NCBI GenBank assembly: GCA_964403015.1 | Contig: CAYOEJ010000009.1 | Span: 1 to 55,795, forward strand | Origin: CAYOEJ01 sp964403015 | Lineage (GTDB): Bacteria > Actinomycetota > Actinomycetes > Actinomycetales > Actinomycetaceae | Reading direction: 5' to 3' | DNA: 55,795 bases | Shown: positions 43,068 through 51,623 of the stretch, piece by piece | How positions within the stretch are numbered: position 1 is the stretch's first letter | Layout: each line of letters opens with the position of its first letter | The notes under the pieces: model-generated | The model's input: the letters and a program-made list of their open reading frames with translations, nothing else | Databases searched by the model: none | What the model was told of the DNA's origin: nothing | Position numbers and translations under genes: made by a program

Positions 43068-44132
43068 ATGAAGGTTATGGAAGCATACAGGTCAGCGGTC
43101 TCGAATCGAATCACAGCAGCAATCGACTCGGCAGCCCCGTTTATCGATAGCCCCTTAGCTAACGAACTGCTCGAGGATTTCCTCGCTCCCGCAAGGGCCA
43201 TGTCTGAATCAGGTAAACGAACCCGAGCACTCCTCGTAGCTGCTGGCTGGGAGTGCGCAGGTAATACTTCCGAACTTCCCATTCGAGCAGGCGCCGCAGT
43301 TGAGCTCTACCAAGCATCAGCGCTTGTCCATGACGACATCATCGATGAGGCTGACACTCGCCGCGGCGTACCCGCCAGCCATCGCGCATTCGAAGGACAA
43401 CACCTCGAGCAACACTTGGAAGGAGAGCCGGGCAGCTTCGGCCTCAAGGCAGGAATACTTCTCGGCGATTTCTTTCTTTCGCTCAGCGCCACCGAAATGG
43501 AAAACGCAGAGCACGTTTCAGATACGGCACACGGACGCGGACGCAGAATATTCCATGCGATGACCACCGAGGTTGCCTTCGGCCAGTTCCTCGATATGCG
43601 GGCTGAATTCACCCCACTGCATTCTGACTCCACAAGCGCAATAGGTCAGGCGCTTCTCGTTTTGCGGCATAAGTCTGCTCGATACTCCGTCGAGGTACCC
43701 CTTCTCATTGGAGGTGCACTGGGTGGGGGCGACGACGATCTACTTGAACTGCTGGGTCGAATTGGTCGACCACTGGGTGAAGCCTTCCAACTGCGTGACG
43801 ACGATCTCGGTATTTTTGGCGATCCAGAGGTGACGGGAAAGCCAGCCGGTGGAGACATCACAGAGGGTAAGCGGACCGTTCTCTTAGCCCTAACCCGCGA
43901 GCGTGCAGGCGCCTCTGATCTTGCTGTTATCGATTCACTCCTTGGCAGAGAACTCACACCGCAAAATGTCTCGGATATCAGAGATATTATTGACCGCTCA
44001 GGTGCCCGAGCTGAGCACGAACGCATGATTGATGAAAGAGAAAGCCAAGCTTGGTCCGCGTTCGATGGGAGCGGTGTCAATTCCGAGCTGCTCGGCGGCG
44101 TAATGAAGAATCTTGCGGCACGGCAGGCATAG
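43068..44132 (+). CDS. Trans-polyprenyl diphosphate synthase (IdsA-like)
   Basis: A 354-residue class I isoprenoid synthase that extends allylic diphosphates with IPP. The first aspartate-rich motif is DDIIDEAD (89-95) with TRRG after it, the second lies in FQLRDDDLGIFGD (~240-251), followed by GKPAGGDITEGKRT. Chain length cannot be assigned with confidence (geranylgeranyl or longer). Beside the PknL/Rv2175c block, as idsA2 (Rv2173) is in Mycobacterium. It uses the MEP product begun by Dxs at 12904. Convergent with the Rv2175c-like gene; the 133 bp between (44133-44265) hold an imperfect hairpin only. Confidence 0.94.
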   Translation: MKVMEAYRSAVSNRITAAIDSAAPFIDSPLANELLEDFLAPARAMSESGKRTRALLVAAGWECAGNTSELPIRAGAAVELYQASALVHDDIIDEADTRRGVPASHRAFEGQHLEQHLEGEPGSFGLKAGILLGDFFLSLSATEMENAEHVSDTAHGRGRRIFHAMTTEVAFGQFLDMRAEFTPLHSDSTSAIGQALLVLRHKSARYSVEVPLLIGGALGGGDDDLLELLGRIGRPLGEAFQLRDDDLGIFGDPEVTGKPAGGDITEGKRTVLLALTRERAGASDLAVIDSLLGRELTPQNVSDIRDIIDRSGARAEHERMIDERESQAWSAFDGSGVNSELLGGVMKNLAARQA

Positions 44133-44265
44133 GTTCATAGGGTGCGCGGTCGGAGATAGGCTGCACTCCTGACCGCACAGTTCTGGCTAACCCTACGTGC
44201 CGGCTAGCAGGCAGATATTACGGTCAGATAACTCTCGAGCCCGCACATAGTGCGCGGCAACTTCA

Positions 44266-44628
44266 TTAAAAAGCGAGACCGCGGATGACTCGGCGAACAG
44301 CATGGGTATGCCCAGCTACCAGCGCATCGAGTGGAGGTTGGCCTAGCTCCTCATCACTTCGCAGGAGCCAGGACATCGCCTCGTCGTTTGAAAACCCTGA
44401 GTCGTGCAATGAAATTAAGGTACCTCTGAGAGCCGGAAGCGGGACGAATATACCGTCCTTTTCCGCGATCTGCTGCCCGTTAATGGCAAGAGCGTTATTC
44501 TCTCCTCGTCGCACAGCGATGAGACGATTATCCGAGATCATGGTACGAACATCGCGCTGGCGTACACCAAGGAAATCAGCAATTTCTGGGATCGAGTACC
44601 ACTCGTGAGGGTCAGGCAGATAAGTCAC
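44266..44628 (-). CDS. Rv2175c-like DNA-binding protein
   Basis: A 120-residue protein with an N-terminal helix-turn-helix (YSIPEIADFLGVRQRDVRTM) and the Rv2175c C-terminal domain (LISLHDSGFSNDEAMSWLL, HTHAVRRVIRG). In M. tuberculosis this DNA-binding protein is phosphorylated by PknL, and a PknL-like kinase lies 1.5 kb away here. I place the start at GTG 44628 because TATATT lies exactly six bases upstream; a TTG at 44634 and a longer in-frame extension are less likely. Divergent from the LysM transglycosylase gene. Confidence 0.9.
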   Translation of the reverse strand: MTYLPDPHEWYSIPEIADFLGVRQRDVRTMISDNRLIAVRRGENNALAINGQQIAEKDGIFVPLPALRGTLISLHDSGFSNDEAMSWLLRSDEELGQPPLDALVAGHTHAVRRVIRGLAF

Positions 44629-44634
44629 GGGCAA

Positions 44635-44640
44635 AATATA
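44635..44640 (-). promoter_or_regulatory. -10 hexamer TATATT, leaderless start of Rv2175c-like gene
   Basis: TATATT, six bases (TTGCCC), then GTG at 44628. It resolves an otherwise ambiguous start. Confidence 0.55.
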
Positions 44641-44726
44641 ACTCGCAATTTTCACAATGCGTTGGCGACACGCCGATGAGTGCGCTATTGTCTCAGTTGG
44701 AACAATTATAACAATTACACCACAGT

Positions 44727-44740
44727 TCACATTTGTCACA
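44727..44740 (+). promoter_or_regulatory. Direct repeat TCACA-n4-TCACA, MtrA-like
   Basis: Two TCACA copies (44727-44731 and 44736-44740) are spaced nine bases start to start. Direct GTCACA-type repeats of that spacing are reported as MtrA binding sites at cell-wall genes in mycobacteria. It lies 45 bases before the LysM transglycosylase start. Assignment to MtrA is inference. Confidence 0.35.
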
Positions 44741-44784
44741 GGTGTATCCAGCACAATCACGCGGTCTCGTCCGCTGGAGGTCAC

Positions 44785-46095
44785 ATGTCGTCCACTTGGA
44801 TCAAACGATCCGGCGCAGCAGTTGCAACCATTTCGGCCATCGGCCTTATGACTCCTACCGTCGCTCACGCCACTACAGGTAACCTTGCCCATCAGCCAGA
44901 TCGGCCTAGCATCTTTCCTGAAGCTCGACTCCCCAAGGCACCCAGTCACATGACCTACCAGGTCCAAGCTGGCGATTCGGTCTGGCTGATCGCACAGCGG
45001 ACTGGTACCTCAACATCTGCGATTATCAAAGCAAATAACCTTGGCTCTTCTGCACTTATTCATCCGGGCCAGAAGCTAAAGATTCCAGTTCCTTCACAGA
45101 CAAGCGTGGCTAGCGGCACGAGGGTTAAGGCAAATCCCAAGAGCTCCGAGTCCAAGACCGCACCATCGCAGCCCTCCTCTGCTGCGACCGTTCATGTAGT
45201 GAAGAGCGGAGACACGCTCGGCAAAATTGCGCTGCGATACAACACAACAGTTTCAGCAATCGCCTCCGGCAACAACATTTCGAATCCGAACAGAATTTAT
45301 GTTGGTCAGCGTCTGACAATCGGAGCCAGTACTGCGGTCGCGCAACCCAAGCCGTCATCGCCGTCGTCAACCACACAGCCTTCTAGGCCGGAGGCCAAGC
45401 CTGCACAGTCCTCGACTAAGGGCACCACGTACACCGTCAAGCGCGGCGACACGCTCGGTGCCATCGCGCGAGCACACAACACCACGGTGTCGGCCATCGC
45501 TGCCGCAAACGGGATCTCGAATCCCAACCGCCTCTCGGTAGGCCAAAGGCTCACGATTGGTGGTTCGGCTCCGGCGTCGTCGAACAGCACTTCAGCGAAT
45601 AAGAAGCCCCAGCTAGTGACGAATAACTTCCCCGGCTACACCTACGCGGATTCGACCGTGGCAGCAGCGAACGAAAATAAGCACTCGCTCATTTCCAAGT
45701 CGGTGCCATCACGGGCTGAAATGCAGCGCATTGTGGCCGATACAGCCCGGTCAATGGGTGTGGATCCGAAGCTTGCTCTCGCGCACGCGTACGTTGAATC
45801 AGGTTTCGACGCCACTGCGGTCTCCCCTGCGAACGCGATTGGCACGATGCAGGTCATCCCGTCCTCGGGTAAGTGGGCATCGCAACTCGTCGGTCGCGAA
45901 CTCGATCTACTCGATCCGTACGACAACGTGGTTGCCGGCGTCGCGATTATTCGTTCTCTCCACAGAAGCACGTCTAACTTCGACCACGCGGTTGGGGGCT
46001 ACTACCAGGGCCTCGGCGGGGTGCAGAAGTACGGAATGCGATCTGACACGGTTGCTTACGTCGCCAAGATTAAATCGGCGATGAATCGCTTCTGA
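44785..46095 (+). CDS. Secreted LysM-lytic transglycosylase
   Basis: A 436-residue secreted cell-wall hydrolase. Signal peptide ~1-29 (hydrophobic, ending VAHA). Three LysM peptidoglycan-binding domains at ~57-101, 136-180 and 215-259 (YTVKRGDTLGAIARAHNTTV is typical), separated by Ser/Pro/Lys-rich linkers. A C-terminal SLT/MltD-like transglycosylase domain (~315-436) has the catalytic Glu338 in HAYVESGF and IGTMQVIPSSG. It cleaves MurNAc-GlcNAc bonds. GGAGG at 44775-44779 fixes the ATG. The last two LysM domains are highly alike, suggesting recent duplication. Confidence 0.94.
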   Translation: MSSTWIKRSGAAVATISAIGLMTPTVAHATTGNLAHQPDRPSIFPEARLPKAPSHMTYQVQAGDSVWLIAQRTGTSTSAIIKANNLGSSALIHPGQKLKIPVPSQTSVASGTRVKANPKSSESKTAPSQPSSAATVHVVKSGDTLGKIALRYNTTVSAIASGNNISNPNRIYVGQRLTIGASTAVAQPKPSSPSSTTQPSRPEAKPAQSSTKGTTYTVKRGDTLGAIARAHNTTVSAIAAANGISNPNRLSVGQRLTIGGSAPASSNSTSANKKPQLVTNNFPGYTYADSTVAAANENKHSLISKSVPSRAEMQRIVADTARSMGVDPKLALAHAYVESGFDATAVSPANAIGTMQVIPSSGKWASQLVGRELDLLDPYDNVVAGVAIIRSLHRSTSNFDHAVGGYYQGLGGVQKYGMRSDTVAYVAKIKSAMNRF

Positions 46096-46109
46096 GGCCA
46101 CGACACGCT

Positions 46110-46143
46110 AAGCCGGTCGCCCAAGTAGGGCGGCCGGCTTTGT
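46110..46143 (+). terminator. Terminator after LysM transglycosylase gene
   Basis: 13-bp stem with one T-G pair, AAGCCGGTCGCCC (46110-46122) / GGGCGGCCGGCTT (46128-46140), followed by a short T tract (CTTTGT). It separates this gene from the kinase gene. Confidence 0.7.
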
Positions 46144-46146
46144 CGA

Positions 46147-46152
46147 TACTCT
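46147..46152 (+). promoter_or_regulatory. -10 hexamer TACTCT, leaderless start of PASTA kinase
   Basis: TACTCT, six bases (AGATTC), then GTG at 46159, only four bases beyond the upstream terminator. Confidence 0.5.
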
Positions 46153-46158
46153 AGATTC

Positions 46159-48222
46159 GTGAAGCCACCAGACCCGCTCCTTGGAACCGTCATCGATGGA
46201 CGGTATCAAATCAATGCTCGCCTCGCCCGCGGTGGTATGGCGACCGTCTATCGTGCCACGGACACGCGTCTGCAGCGAAGCGTCGCCATCAAAATCATTC
46301 ACGCACATCTGGCTGAACAATCCGACTTCGTATCCCGTTTTATCCGCGAGGCTCGATCAGCGGCAAAGCTCTCGAGCAATCACCTGGTCAATGTTCACGA
46401 CCAAGGCGTGGCATCAATGGCCGACGGCGAGCGCCCCTATCTCGTCATGGAACTGATAAATGGTCCAGACCTTCGATCCGAGCTCAACCAGCACGGTTCG
46501 TTGCCACTCGGTGTCGCACTAGAAATCACTCGCCAAGTTCTTCTGGCTCTGGGCAACGCACACGAAAACGACGTGATCCACCGGGATGTGAAACCTGAGA
46601 ACGTCATGCTTGTCGAAGCTCTCGAGCCCACCCGCGTTCTTGCTAAGCCAGACATTCACGCAAAAGTTGCAGACTTCGGCTTAGCCCGGGCAGCATCGGA
46701 TGCAACCTCGACACAGACGAATACGATGCTCGGCACGGTTGCCTACGTCGCCCCCGAACTCGTTTCCACCGGAAGCGCAGGTCCCACGGCGGACATCTAC
46801 AGCACTGGCGTGATGCTCTATGAGCTCATTGCTGGCGCGTTACCCTTCACCGGAGAATCTCCACTCGCCGTTGCCTATCAGCACGTGAACGAGACCCTGC
46901 CGCGTCTGGCTGAGCAGGCAGACTGGATGCCTCCAGCGATCGACTCGCTCATTGCCCTCCTCACCGCGAAGAACCCTTCCAAGCGCCCACAGAATGGTAA
47001 GGCCGCACTCGATGCGCTCACCGATATTATCGATGGTCTGCCCGAGGAAGTCCTCATCAAGCGCATCCCGATCTTCCCTGTTGAGCGAAGTGAGAAAACC
47101 AAGATTGAAGGAACGCATGATCGTGGCGAGTTACCAAATGCCACTCAGGTGCTCGAGCGGTCACTAACCGCCCGCACTATGGGTGACGACGACGCCGTCG
47201 TCGCCTCTTCCACCGCTCGCCACCGTAAGCGGGCACGGAAGAAGGACCGCGTAGCGAAAGCCAAGCAGGGTGGAAGCACCGGTGCCACTGCCCATCGCTA
47301 CGACACTGCTGCGATAGAGAAGCCTCGGAAGCGCCATCCGCTGCGATGGTTTATTGCTCTACTTGCCCTCCTGCTCCTCGCGGGTGGGGCCTATGGAGTC
47401 TACTGGTGGTTCGATTCCGGTCCGGGCAAGCGTGTGGCCGTTACCAACGTCAGCGGCTTGCCGCTCGAACAGGCCCAGCAGGAGTTGGCCGCCGCAGGCT
47501 TCACGAATGTCGGTGAGGAACGTGAATTCTCCGACACGGTGGATTCGGACAACGTTATCTCCACAGATCCCGCCGGTGGCGAGCTTATTCATCCCGAAGA
47601 GCAGATCCTCCTTCTCGTCTCGGACGGCGTCGAACATCTTGATGTCCCGGCGGTTGAGGGACTCAGCGGCGAAGATGCTCAGAACACCCTGACGAACGCT
47701 CGGTTCGAACCTGTGGTTGAAGAGGCATACTCCGAGACAGTTGCCGCTGGAAATGTCATCTCGCAAGCCCCTGCAGCAGGCGAATCTGTGCCGCACAGCT
47801 CCCAGGTGACGATTACGGTCTCACTCGGGCGTGAGCCTATCGCCGTGCCCTCAGTTGTCAACGTGACCCGCGATGAGGCAGTTAATGCTATTAGCGCGCA
47901 AGAACTGAATCCGGTGATCACCGAGGTGCACTCAGATACCGTTGCAGAAGGCCTTGTCATTTCGCAGGATCCAACCCCCGATTCAACGCTATTCCGTGGT
48001 GACACGGTGGAGCTGGTCGTCTCGCTTGGACCAGAACTCGTCGAGGTCCCCAACGTCTTCTGGCTGCAAGAAGGCCCGGCCACGGACCTCCTAGAAGAGC
48101 AGGGATTCCACGTGGAATACGATCGAATCCTCGGAGGTATTTTCGGAACCGTGCGTGATCAATCACCTGCAGCCGGCACACTCGTGGAGCCAGGAACCAC
48201 GATCACGCTCACGATCGTTTAG
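46159..48222 (+). CDS. Ser/Thr protein kinase with PASTA repeats (PknL-like)
   Basis: A 687-residue membrane kinase. The Hanks-type kinase domain (~16-275) has the Gly-rich loop ARGGMATVY, Lys45 in VAIKII, HRDVKPENV (141-149), DFGLARA (172-178) and APE at ~198. A Lys/Arg-rich juxtamembrane stretch leads to one transmembrane helix (~397-417). The extracellular part has four PASTA domains (~424-687), which sense muropeptides or lipid II. Position beside an Rv2175c-like gene, a DAHP synthase gene and a polyprenyl synthase gene matches pknL. GTG start, leaderless-type promoter. Confidence 0.95.
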   Translation: MKPPDPLLGTVIDGRYQINARLARGGMATVYRATDTRLQRSVAIKIIHAHLAEQSDFVSRFIREARSAAKLSSNHLVNVHDQGVASMADGERPYLVMELINGPDLRSELNQHGSLPLGVALEITRQVLLALGNAHENDVIHRDVKPENVMLVEALEPTRVLAKPDIHAKVADFGLARAASDATSTQTNTMLGTVAYVAPELVSTGSAGPTADIYSTGVMLYELIAGALPFTGESPLAVAYQHVNETLPRLAEQADWMPPAIDSLIALLTAKNPSKRPQNGKAALDALTDIIDGLPEEVLIKRIPIFPVERSEKTKIEGTHDRGELPNATQVLERSLTARTMGDDDAVVASSTARHRKRARKKDRVAKAKQGGSTGATAHRYDTAAIEKPRKRHPLRWFIALLALLLLAGGAYGVYWWFDSGPGKRVAVTNVSGLPLEQAQQELAAAGFTNVGEEREFSDTVDSDNVISTDPAGGELIHPEEQILLLVSDGVEHLDVPAVEGLSGEDAQNTLTNARFEPVVEEAYSETVAAGNVISQAPAAGESVPHSSQVTITVSLGREPIAVPSVVNVTRDEAVNAISAQELNPVITEVHSDTVAEGLVISQDPTPDSTLFRGDTVELVVSLGPELVEVPNVFWLQEGPATDLLEEQGFHVEYDRILGGIFGTVRDQSPAAGTLVEPGTTITLTIV

Positions 48223-48240
48223 CCCAGAGCGGGTGAATCC

Positions 48241-49593
48241 CTAGAAGTCTTCTTGGAGGATCTCGGAGACGAGGAATGCCATCTCGAGCGACTGCTGGTG
48301 GTTGAGGCGCGGGTCAACGAGAGTTTCGTACCTCTCCCCCAGCCTATCCTCCAAAATCTCTTCAGATCCGCCGAGTACTTCGGTGACGTCGTCGCCAGTA
48401 AGTTCAATATGCAGGCCACCGGGAACCGTTCCCAGGTCGCGGTGAACCTCGAAGAAGCCGCGCACCTCGTTAACCACGTCACTGAGCCTGCGAGTCTTGA
48501 AAGAACCCGCAGAAATCGTATTGCCGTGCATCGGATCCGACATCCACGTCACAGGACGGCCATCGGCATTGACCGCTTCGATAATCGCAGGAAGAGCATC
48601 GCGAATCTTGTCGGCGCCCATACGCGTAATAAAGGAGAGCCTGCCGGGGACACCTTCTGGGTTGAGCTTATCCATGAGGCGGCGAATATCGTCCGACGTT
48701 GAGGTGGGGCCCAGTTTCACACCCACAGGATTCTTCACGTGGGACAGCATCTCTACGTGTGCGCCTTCGGGGTCGCGCGTGCGCTCACCGATCCATAGGA
48801 AATGCGCACCCGTGTTGTACGGATTGCCCGTACGCGAATCGATTCGCGTCATCGCATGTTCGTAATCCAGCAAGAGCGCCTCGTGAGAGGAGAACATCTC
48901 CACCACCCGCAAGGAGTCTGTGTAAGCGCCCGCAGCGCGAATGAATCGCATTGCGCGATCAATCTCCGCGGCCAACCGATTGTACTTCTTGTACGCCGGA
49001 TTGGAGGAAAACCCCTTGTTCCACTCGTGAACCTTGGTAAGGTCCGCAAACCCGCCAGACGTGAATGCCCTGATGAGATTGAGCGTAGCTGCCGAATGCT
49101 GGTATGCCTCAACAAGGCGGTGCGGGTCTGGATTACGCACGTCTTGCGTGAACTCAAAGCCGTTCACGGCATCGCCCATGTAGGACGGCAGTTCGATTCC
49201 ATCGCGCGTTTCGAGCGGATTAGAGCGCGGCTTCGCGTATTGGCCTGCGATACGGCCGAGCTTTACTACCGGGACCGATGCGCTGTAAGTGAGAACAACC
49301 GCCATCTGCAAAATGGTTCTGATCTTGGCCCTGATGTGATCGGCAGTCGAATGAGCGAATGACTCGGCGCAGTCCCCGCCCTGGAGCACAAAAGCTTCGC
49401 CCCGGCTTGCTGCGGCCATGTGATTTGTCAAAACGTCTGCCTCACCGGCGAAGACCAGCGGAGGGAGGGTACGCAAATAACGGACGGCAGATTCTAGCGC
49501 CTCTTGATCGGCGTAGTTCGGTTGGTGCTTGGCGGGAAAATCGCGCCACGCATTGATCGCTGCCAGTGTCTCTTCGTTTGCGTCAGTATCCAC
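48241..49593 (-). CDS. aroG: Class II DAHP synthase
   Basis: A 450-residue 3-deoxy-D-arabino-heptulosonate-7-phosphate synthase, the first step of the shikimate pathway (PEP plus erythrose-4-phosphate). Class II (plant/actinobacterial) hallmarks are LQGGDCAESFAHST with the metal-ligand Cys, LTYSASVPVVKLGRIAGQYAKP, VGVKLGPTSTSDDIRRL, TWMSDPMHGNT and GGLHIELTGDDVTEVLGG. I choose GTG 49593 because TACAAT lies exactly six bases upstream; no Shine-Dalgarno is present. Convergent with the kinase gene, 18 bases apart. Confidence 0.95.
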   Translation of the reverse strand: MDTDANEETLAAINAWRDFPAKHQPNYADQEALESAVRYLRTLPPLVFAGEADVLTNHMAAASRGEAFVLQGGDCAESFAHSTADHIRAKIRTILQMAVVLTYSASVPVVKLGRIAGQYAKPRSNPLETRDGIELPSYMGDAVNGFEFTQDVRNPDPHRLVEAYQHSAATLNLIRAFTSGGFADLTKVHEWNKGFSSNPAYKKYNRLAAEIDRAMRFIRAAGAYTDSLRVVEMFSSHEALLLDYEHAMTRIDSRTGNPYNTGAHFLWIGERTRDPEGAHVEMLSHVKNPVGVKLGPTSTSDDIRRLMDKLNPEGVPGRLSFITRMGADKIRDALPAIIEAVNADGRPVTWMSDPMHGNTISAGSFKTRRLSDVVNEVRGFFEVHRDLGTVPGGLHIELTGDDVTEVLGGSEEILEDRLGERYETLVDPRLNHQQSLEMAFLVSEILQEDF

Positions 49594-49599
49594 ATCATG

Positions 49600-49605
49600 A
49601 TTGTA
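49600..49605 (-). promoter_or_regulatory. -10 hexamer TACAAT, leaderless start of aroG
   Basis: TACAAT, six bases (CATGAT), then GTG at 49593. The hexamer overlaps the inner edge of the inverted-repeat arm at 49603-49613. Confidence 0.6.
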
Positions 49606-49661
49606 GGCCGGACTCTCGCGCAAAAGTGGAGTTGTTCCACTAATTGGGAGGTCCGGCCTAC
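49603..49661 (-). promoter_or_regulatory. Concentric inverted repeat between pfkA and aroG
   Basis: Perfect outer arms GTAGGCCGGAC (49603-49613) / GTCCGGCCTAC (49651-49661) share a centre with an inner pair AGTGGA (49625-49630) / TCCACT (49636-49641). No T-run follows. One arm overlaps the aroG -10, the inner pair covers about -32 to -48. It may be an operator for aroG or a U-less terminator for pfkA. Confidence 0.6.
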
Positions 49662-49688
49662 TATCAGCCGTATTTGACGACGACGCCG

Positions 49689-50915
49689 TTACTCAGACTT
49701 CTTGGGCTTCGGCTCCCAAGGCTGGCCGATGTCGTCCATGAGCTCCTTGAACCACGGGACGCTCACATCGAACGCCTTGTGACCGGCGATCCGCTTGAAG
49801 TCGATGCACGAGAGCTCGTCGTTGTTATCCTCATCATGGCCAACCACGCCGGACTCGCCGCGCTGTGCACACTCAACGGCCAGGTCGCACATCTCGCCAA
49901 TGAGCTTCAGGTCGCGCTCGTTCGAGGCGGCCGAACGTGAGAAGTAGCCAGACTTTTGAACCATGACCTTTTCTGCGCCAATGATCTTCGCAAACTGCTC
50001 TGCGAACCACTGGCCGGGGTTGATCGTGTCGAGCTTGACGTGACCGAACGGGTCGCGCTCAACCTCGATGCCGTCTTCGAGCATTTCCTCAATAATCTCA
50101 TCCACACCAGCACCTTCGGACAGGAAGATGTTGACGTTGCCCTGCTCGTCCATGATCTTGCGAAGGCGCGAACCTTCTACGTCAAGGTCGAACGTAATTT
50201 CTGGCAGGTAGAGCGCGTGTACATCCCAGCGCTCCTTCTTCAGACCAGCAGACGGAACCCACTCCTGCTCTTCAATCCACTCACGGTAATCGTGAGCGGC
50301 CTGAGCGGAGAGGTAACCGCATGCGCGTCCCATAATCTCGTGAATGATCAGCATTCGCGGGTTAGAGCGGTGCTCGCCAATGATGTTCTGAGCAAATTCA
50401 GATGCCTGGTCGGCAGCGGTGTATGCGCCCAGTGACTGACGGACCGGAACGATGTCATTATCAATCGTCTTAGGAAGACCAACGACCGTCAGATCGTAGT
50501 CGTTTTCCTTCAAGTACGCCGCTAGGTCTGCGGCAGTGGTATTGGTGTCGTCGCCACCGATGGTGTGCAGAACATCTACGCCATCTTTACGGAGCTGTTC
50601 GGCTGCAACCTCAAGGGCATTCTCACCGGGCTTGATGAGGCCACGCTCGATGAGGTTTTGAGAGTTGGTGAGCTTGACGCGCGAGTTACCAATGGGCGAT
50701 CCGCCAAACTTCGACAGGATGTGGGCTCTCTCGCGAGCTTCCCCGTCAAAGACAATATGGTTTCCGGTGAGCAGACCATGGTAACCATACTGGTAGCCAA
50801 TGATCTCGGCGTCCGGAATGGCCTTGGTGTAACGCTCGATCAGATTGCCTACTGCGGTGGAGAGACAGGGGGCAAAACCGCCTGCGGTCAGCAGGGCTAC
50901 ACGACGGACAGTCAT
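49689..50915 (-). CDS. pfkA: 6-phosphofructokinase, PPi-type
   Basis: A 408-residue phosphofructokinase of the group that uses pyrophosphate (or is PPi-related). The motif IGGDDTNTTAADL has the Asp that disfavours ATP, and GLPKTIDNDIVP has the PPi-type Lys. HEIMGRACGYL contacts fructose-6-phosphate, and FLSEGAGVDE and GHVKLDTINPGQWF are conserved. The ATG at 50915 is chosen because GGAAGGA (50921-50927) precedes it. PPi use would make the step reversible, which is common in Actinomycetaceae. Lies upstream of aroG on the same strand with a large inverted repeat between. Confidence 0.93.
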   Translation of the reverse strand: MTVRRVALLTAGGFAPCLSTAVGNLIERYTKAIPDAEIIGYQYGYHGLLTGNHIVFDGEARERAHILSKFGGSPIGNSRVKLTNSQNLIERGLIKPGENALEVAAEQLRKDGVDVLHTIGGDDTNTTAADLAAYLKENDYDLTVVGLPKTIDNDIVPVRQSLGAYTAADQASEFAQNIIGEHRSNPRMLIIHEIMGRACGYLSAQAAHDYREWIEEQEWVPSAGLKKERWDVHALYLPEITFDLDVEGSRLRKIMDEQGNVNIFLSEGAGVDEIIEEMLEDGIEVERDPFGHVKLDTINPGQWFAEQFAKIIGAEKVMVQKSGYFSRSAASNERDLKLIGEMCDLAVECAQRGESGVVGHDEDNNDELSCIDFKRIAGHKAFDVSVPWFKELMDDIGQPWEPKPKKSE

Positions 50916-50996
50916 CCGTTTCCTTCCGTAGGTTGTGGTGCGCCCACTTTGGGCACACGGCATCGACTCGGATACCTGTGACCAGTCTACCGGTTG

Positions 50997-51002
50997 TAGA
51001 GT
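50997..51002 (+). promoter_or_regulatory. -10 hexamer TAGAGT, leaderless start of membrane protein
   Basis: TAGAGT, six bases (GGGACC), then ATG at 51009. Confidence 0.5.
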
Positions 51003-51008
51003 GGGACC

Positions 51009-51527
51009 ATGTCTCGGCTCAACCAGTTTCCTGACGATGTGGATCGCGAGTGGCAGGAATTCAATTCAAGACGCGACTCTTCGCGTCCTGCTCCGCAGGA
51101 ACCTGCACACCGCGACTTTCCCATGCCCGGCCGCCCGACCGGGCCACGGAACCGTCCCGCGGAACCACCAACTCAGCCCGACGTGCCGAGCCAACGTACG
51201 AGTGCTCATCAGCCCACAGGGCCTAACCCTGCTGCCGGTCCGCGAGATTGGACTCCGGCACCGGAAGTGGACGACGCATTCGATCCCACCGATCTGCCAC
51301 CACAAGACCCCGCTGCTCCCGCCGCCCATTCCGCAAGCTCCTTCGCTCTCTTTATCATTTCGCTACTTCTGCTCGCGCTTTGCGTTATCGGAATGATCGG
51401 GCTTCTCGATATGCCACGTTTTGCGTGGATCATCTGCGGAATGGGTGGGATTTTGGCTATGGCTGGTTCTGTTTACTTAAACGCACCGACCGTCCGAGAT
51501 CCCGACGACGACGGCGCCCGGCTATAA
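51009..51527 (+). CDS. Proline-rich membrane protein, unknown
   Basis: A 172-residue protein I do not recognise. The first ~105 residues are Pro/Arg/Asp-rich and probably disordered (PGRPTGPRNRPAEPP). Two hydrophobic helices follow (~109-131 and ~136-155), with a short charged tail DPDDDGARL. This layout, a disordered cytosolic arm plus a two-helix membrane anchor, occurs in many small actinobacterial proteins of unknown role. The start is placed by the -10 hexamer. The codon pattern looks native. Confidence 0.75.
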   Translation: MSRLNQFPDDVDREWQEFNSRRDSSRPAPQEPAHRDFPMPGRPTGPRNRPAEPPTQPDVPSQRTSAHQPTGPNPAAGPRDWTPAPEVDDAFDPTDLPPQDPAAPAAHSASSFALFIISLLLLALCVIGMIGLLDMPRFAWIICGMGGILAMAGSVYLNAPTVRDPDDDGARL

Positions 51528-51611
51528 ATCTTCGACCTCGGCTATGCTCACACCGTGTTCAGTTATGGATCTTTCGCCTATACAGTTCTAGAAAGTGTCG
51601 GCACCTAGCTT

Positions 51612-51617
51612 TACGGT
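51612..51617 (+). promoter_or_regulatory. -10 hexamer TACGGT, leaderless start of nuclease
   Basis: TACGGT, six bases (AGTTCT), then ATG at 51624. Confidence 0.5.
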
Positions 51618-51623
51618 AGTTCT

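Noticed and set aside
44641..44784. Cyclic di-AMP (ydaO-type) riboswitch before the LysM gene
   Set aside because: Such riboswitches are common before actinobacterial cell-wall hydrolase genes, but none of the conserved ydaO motifs can be found in the 144 bases available.
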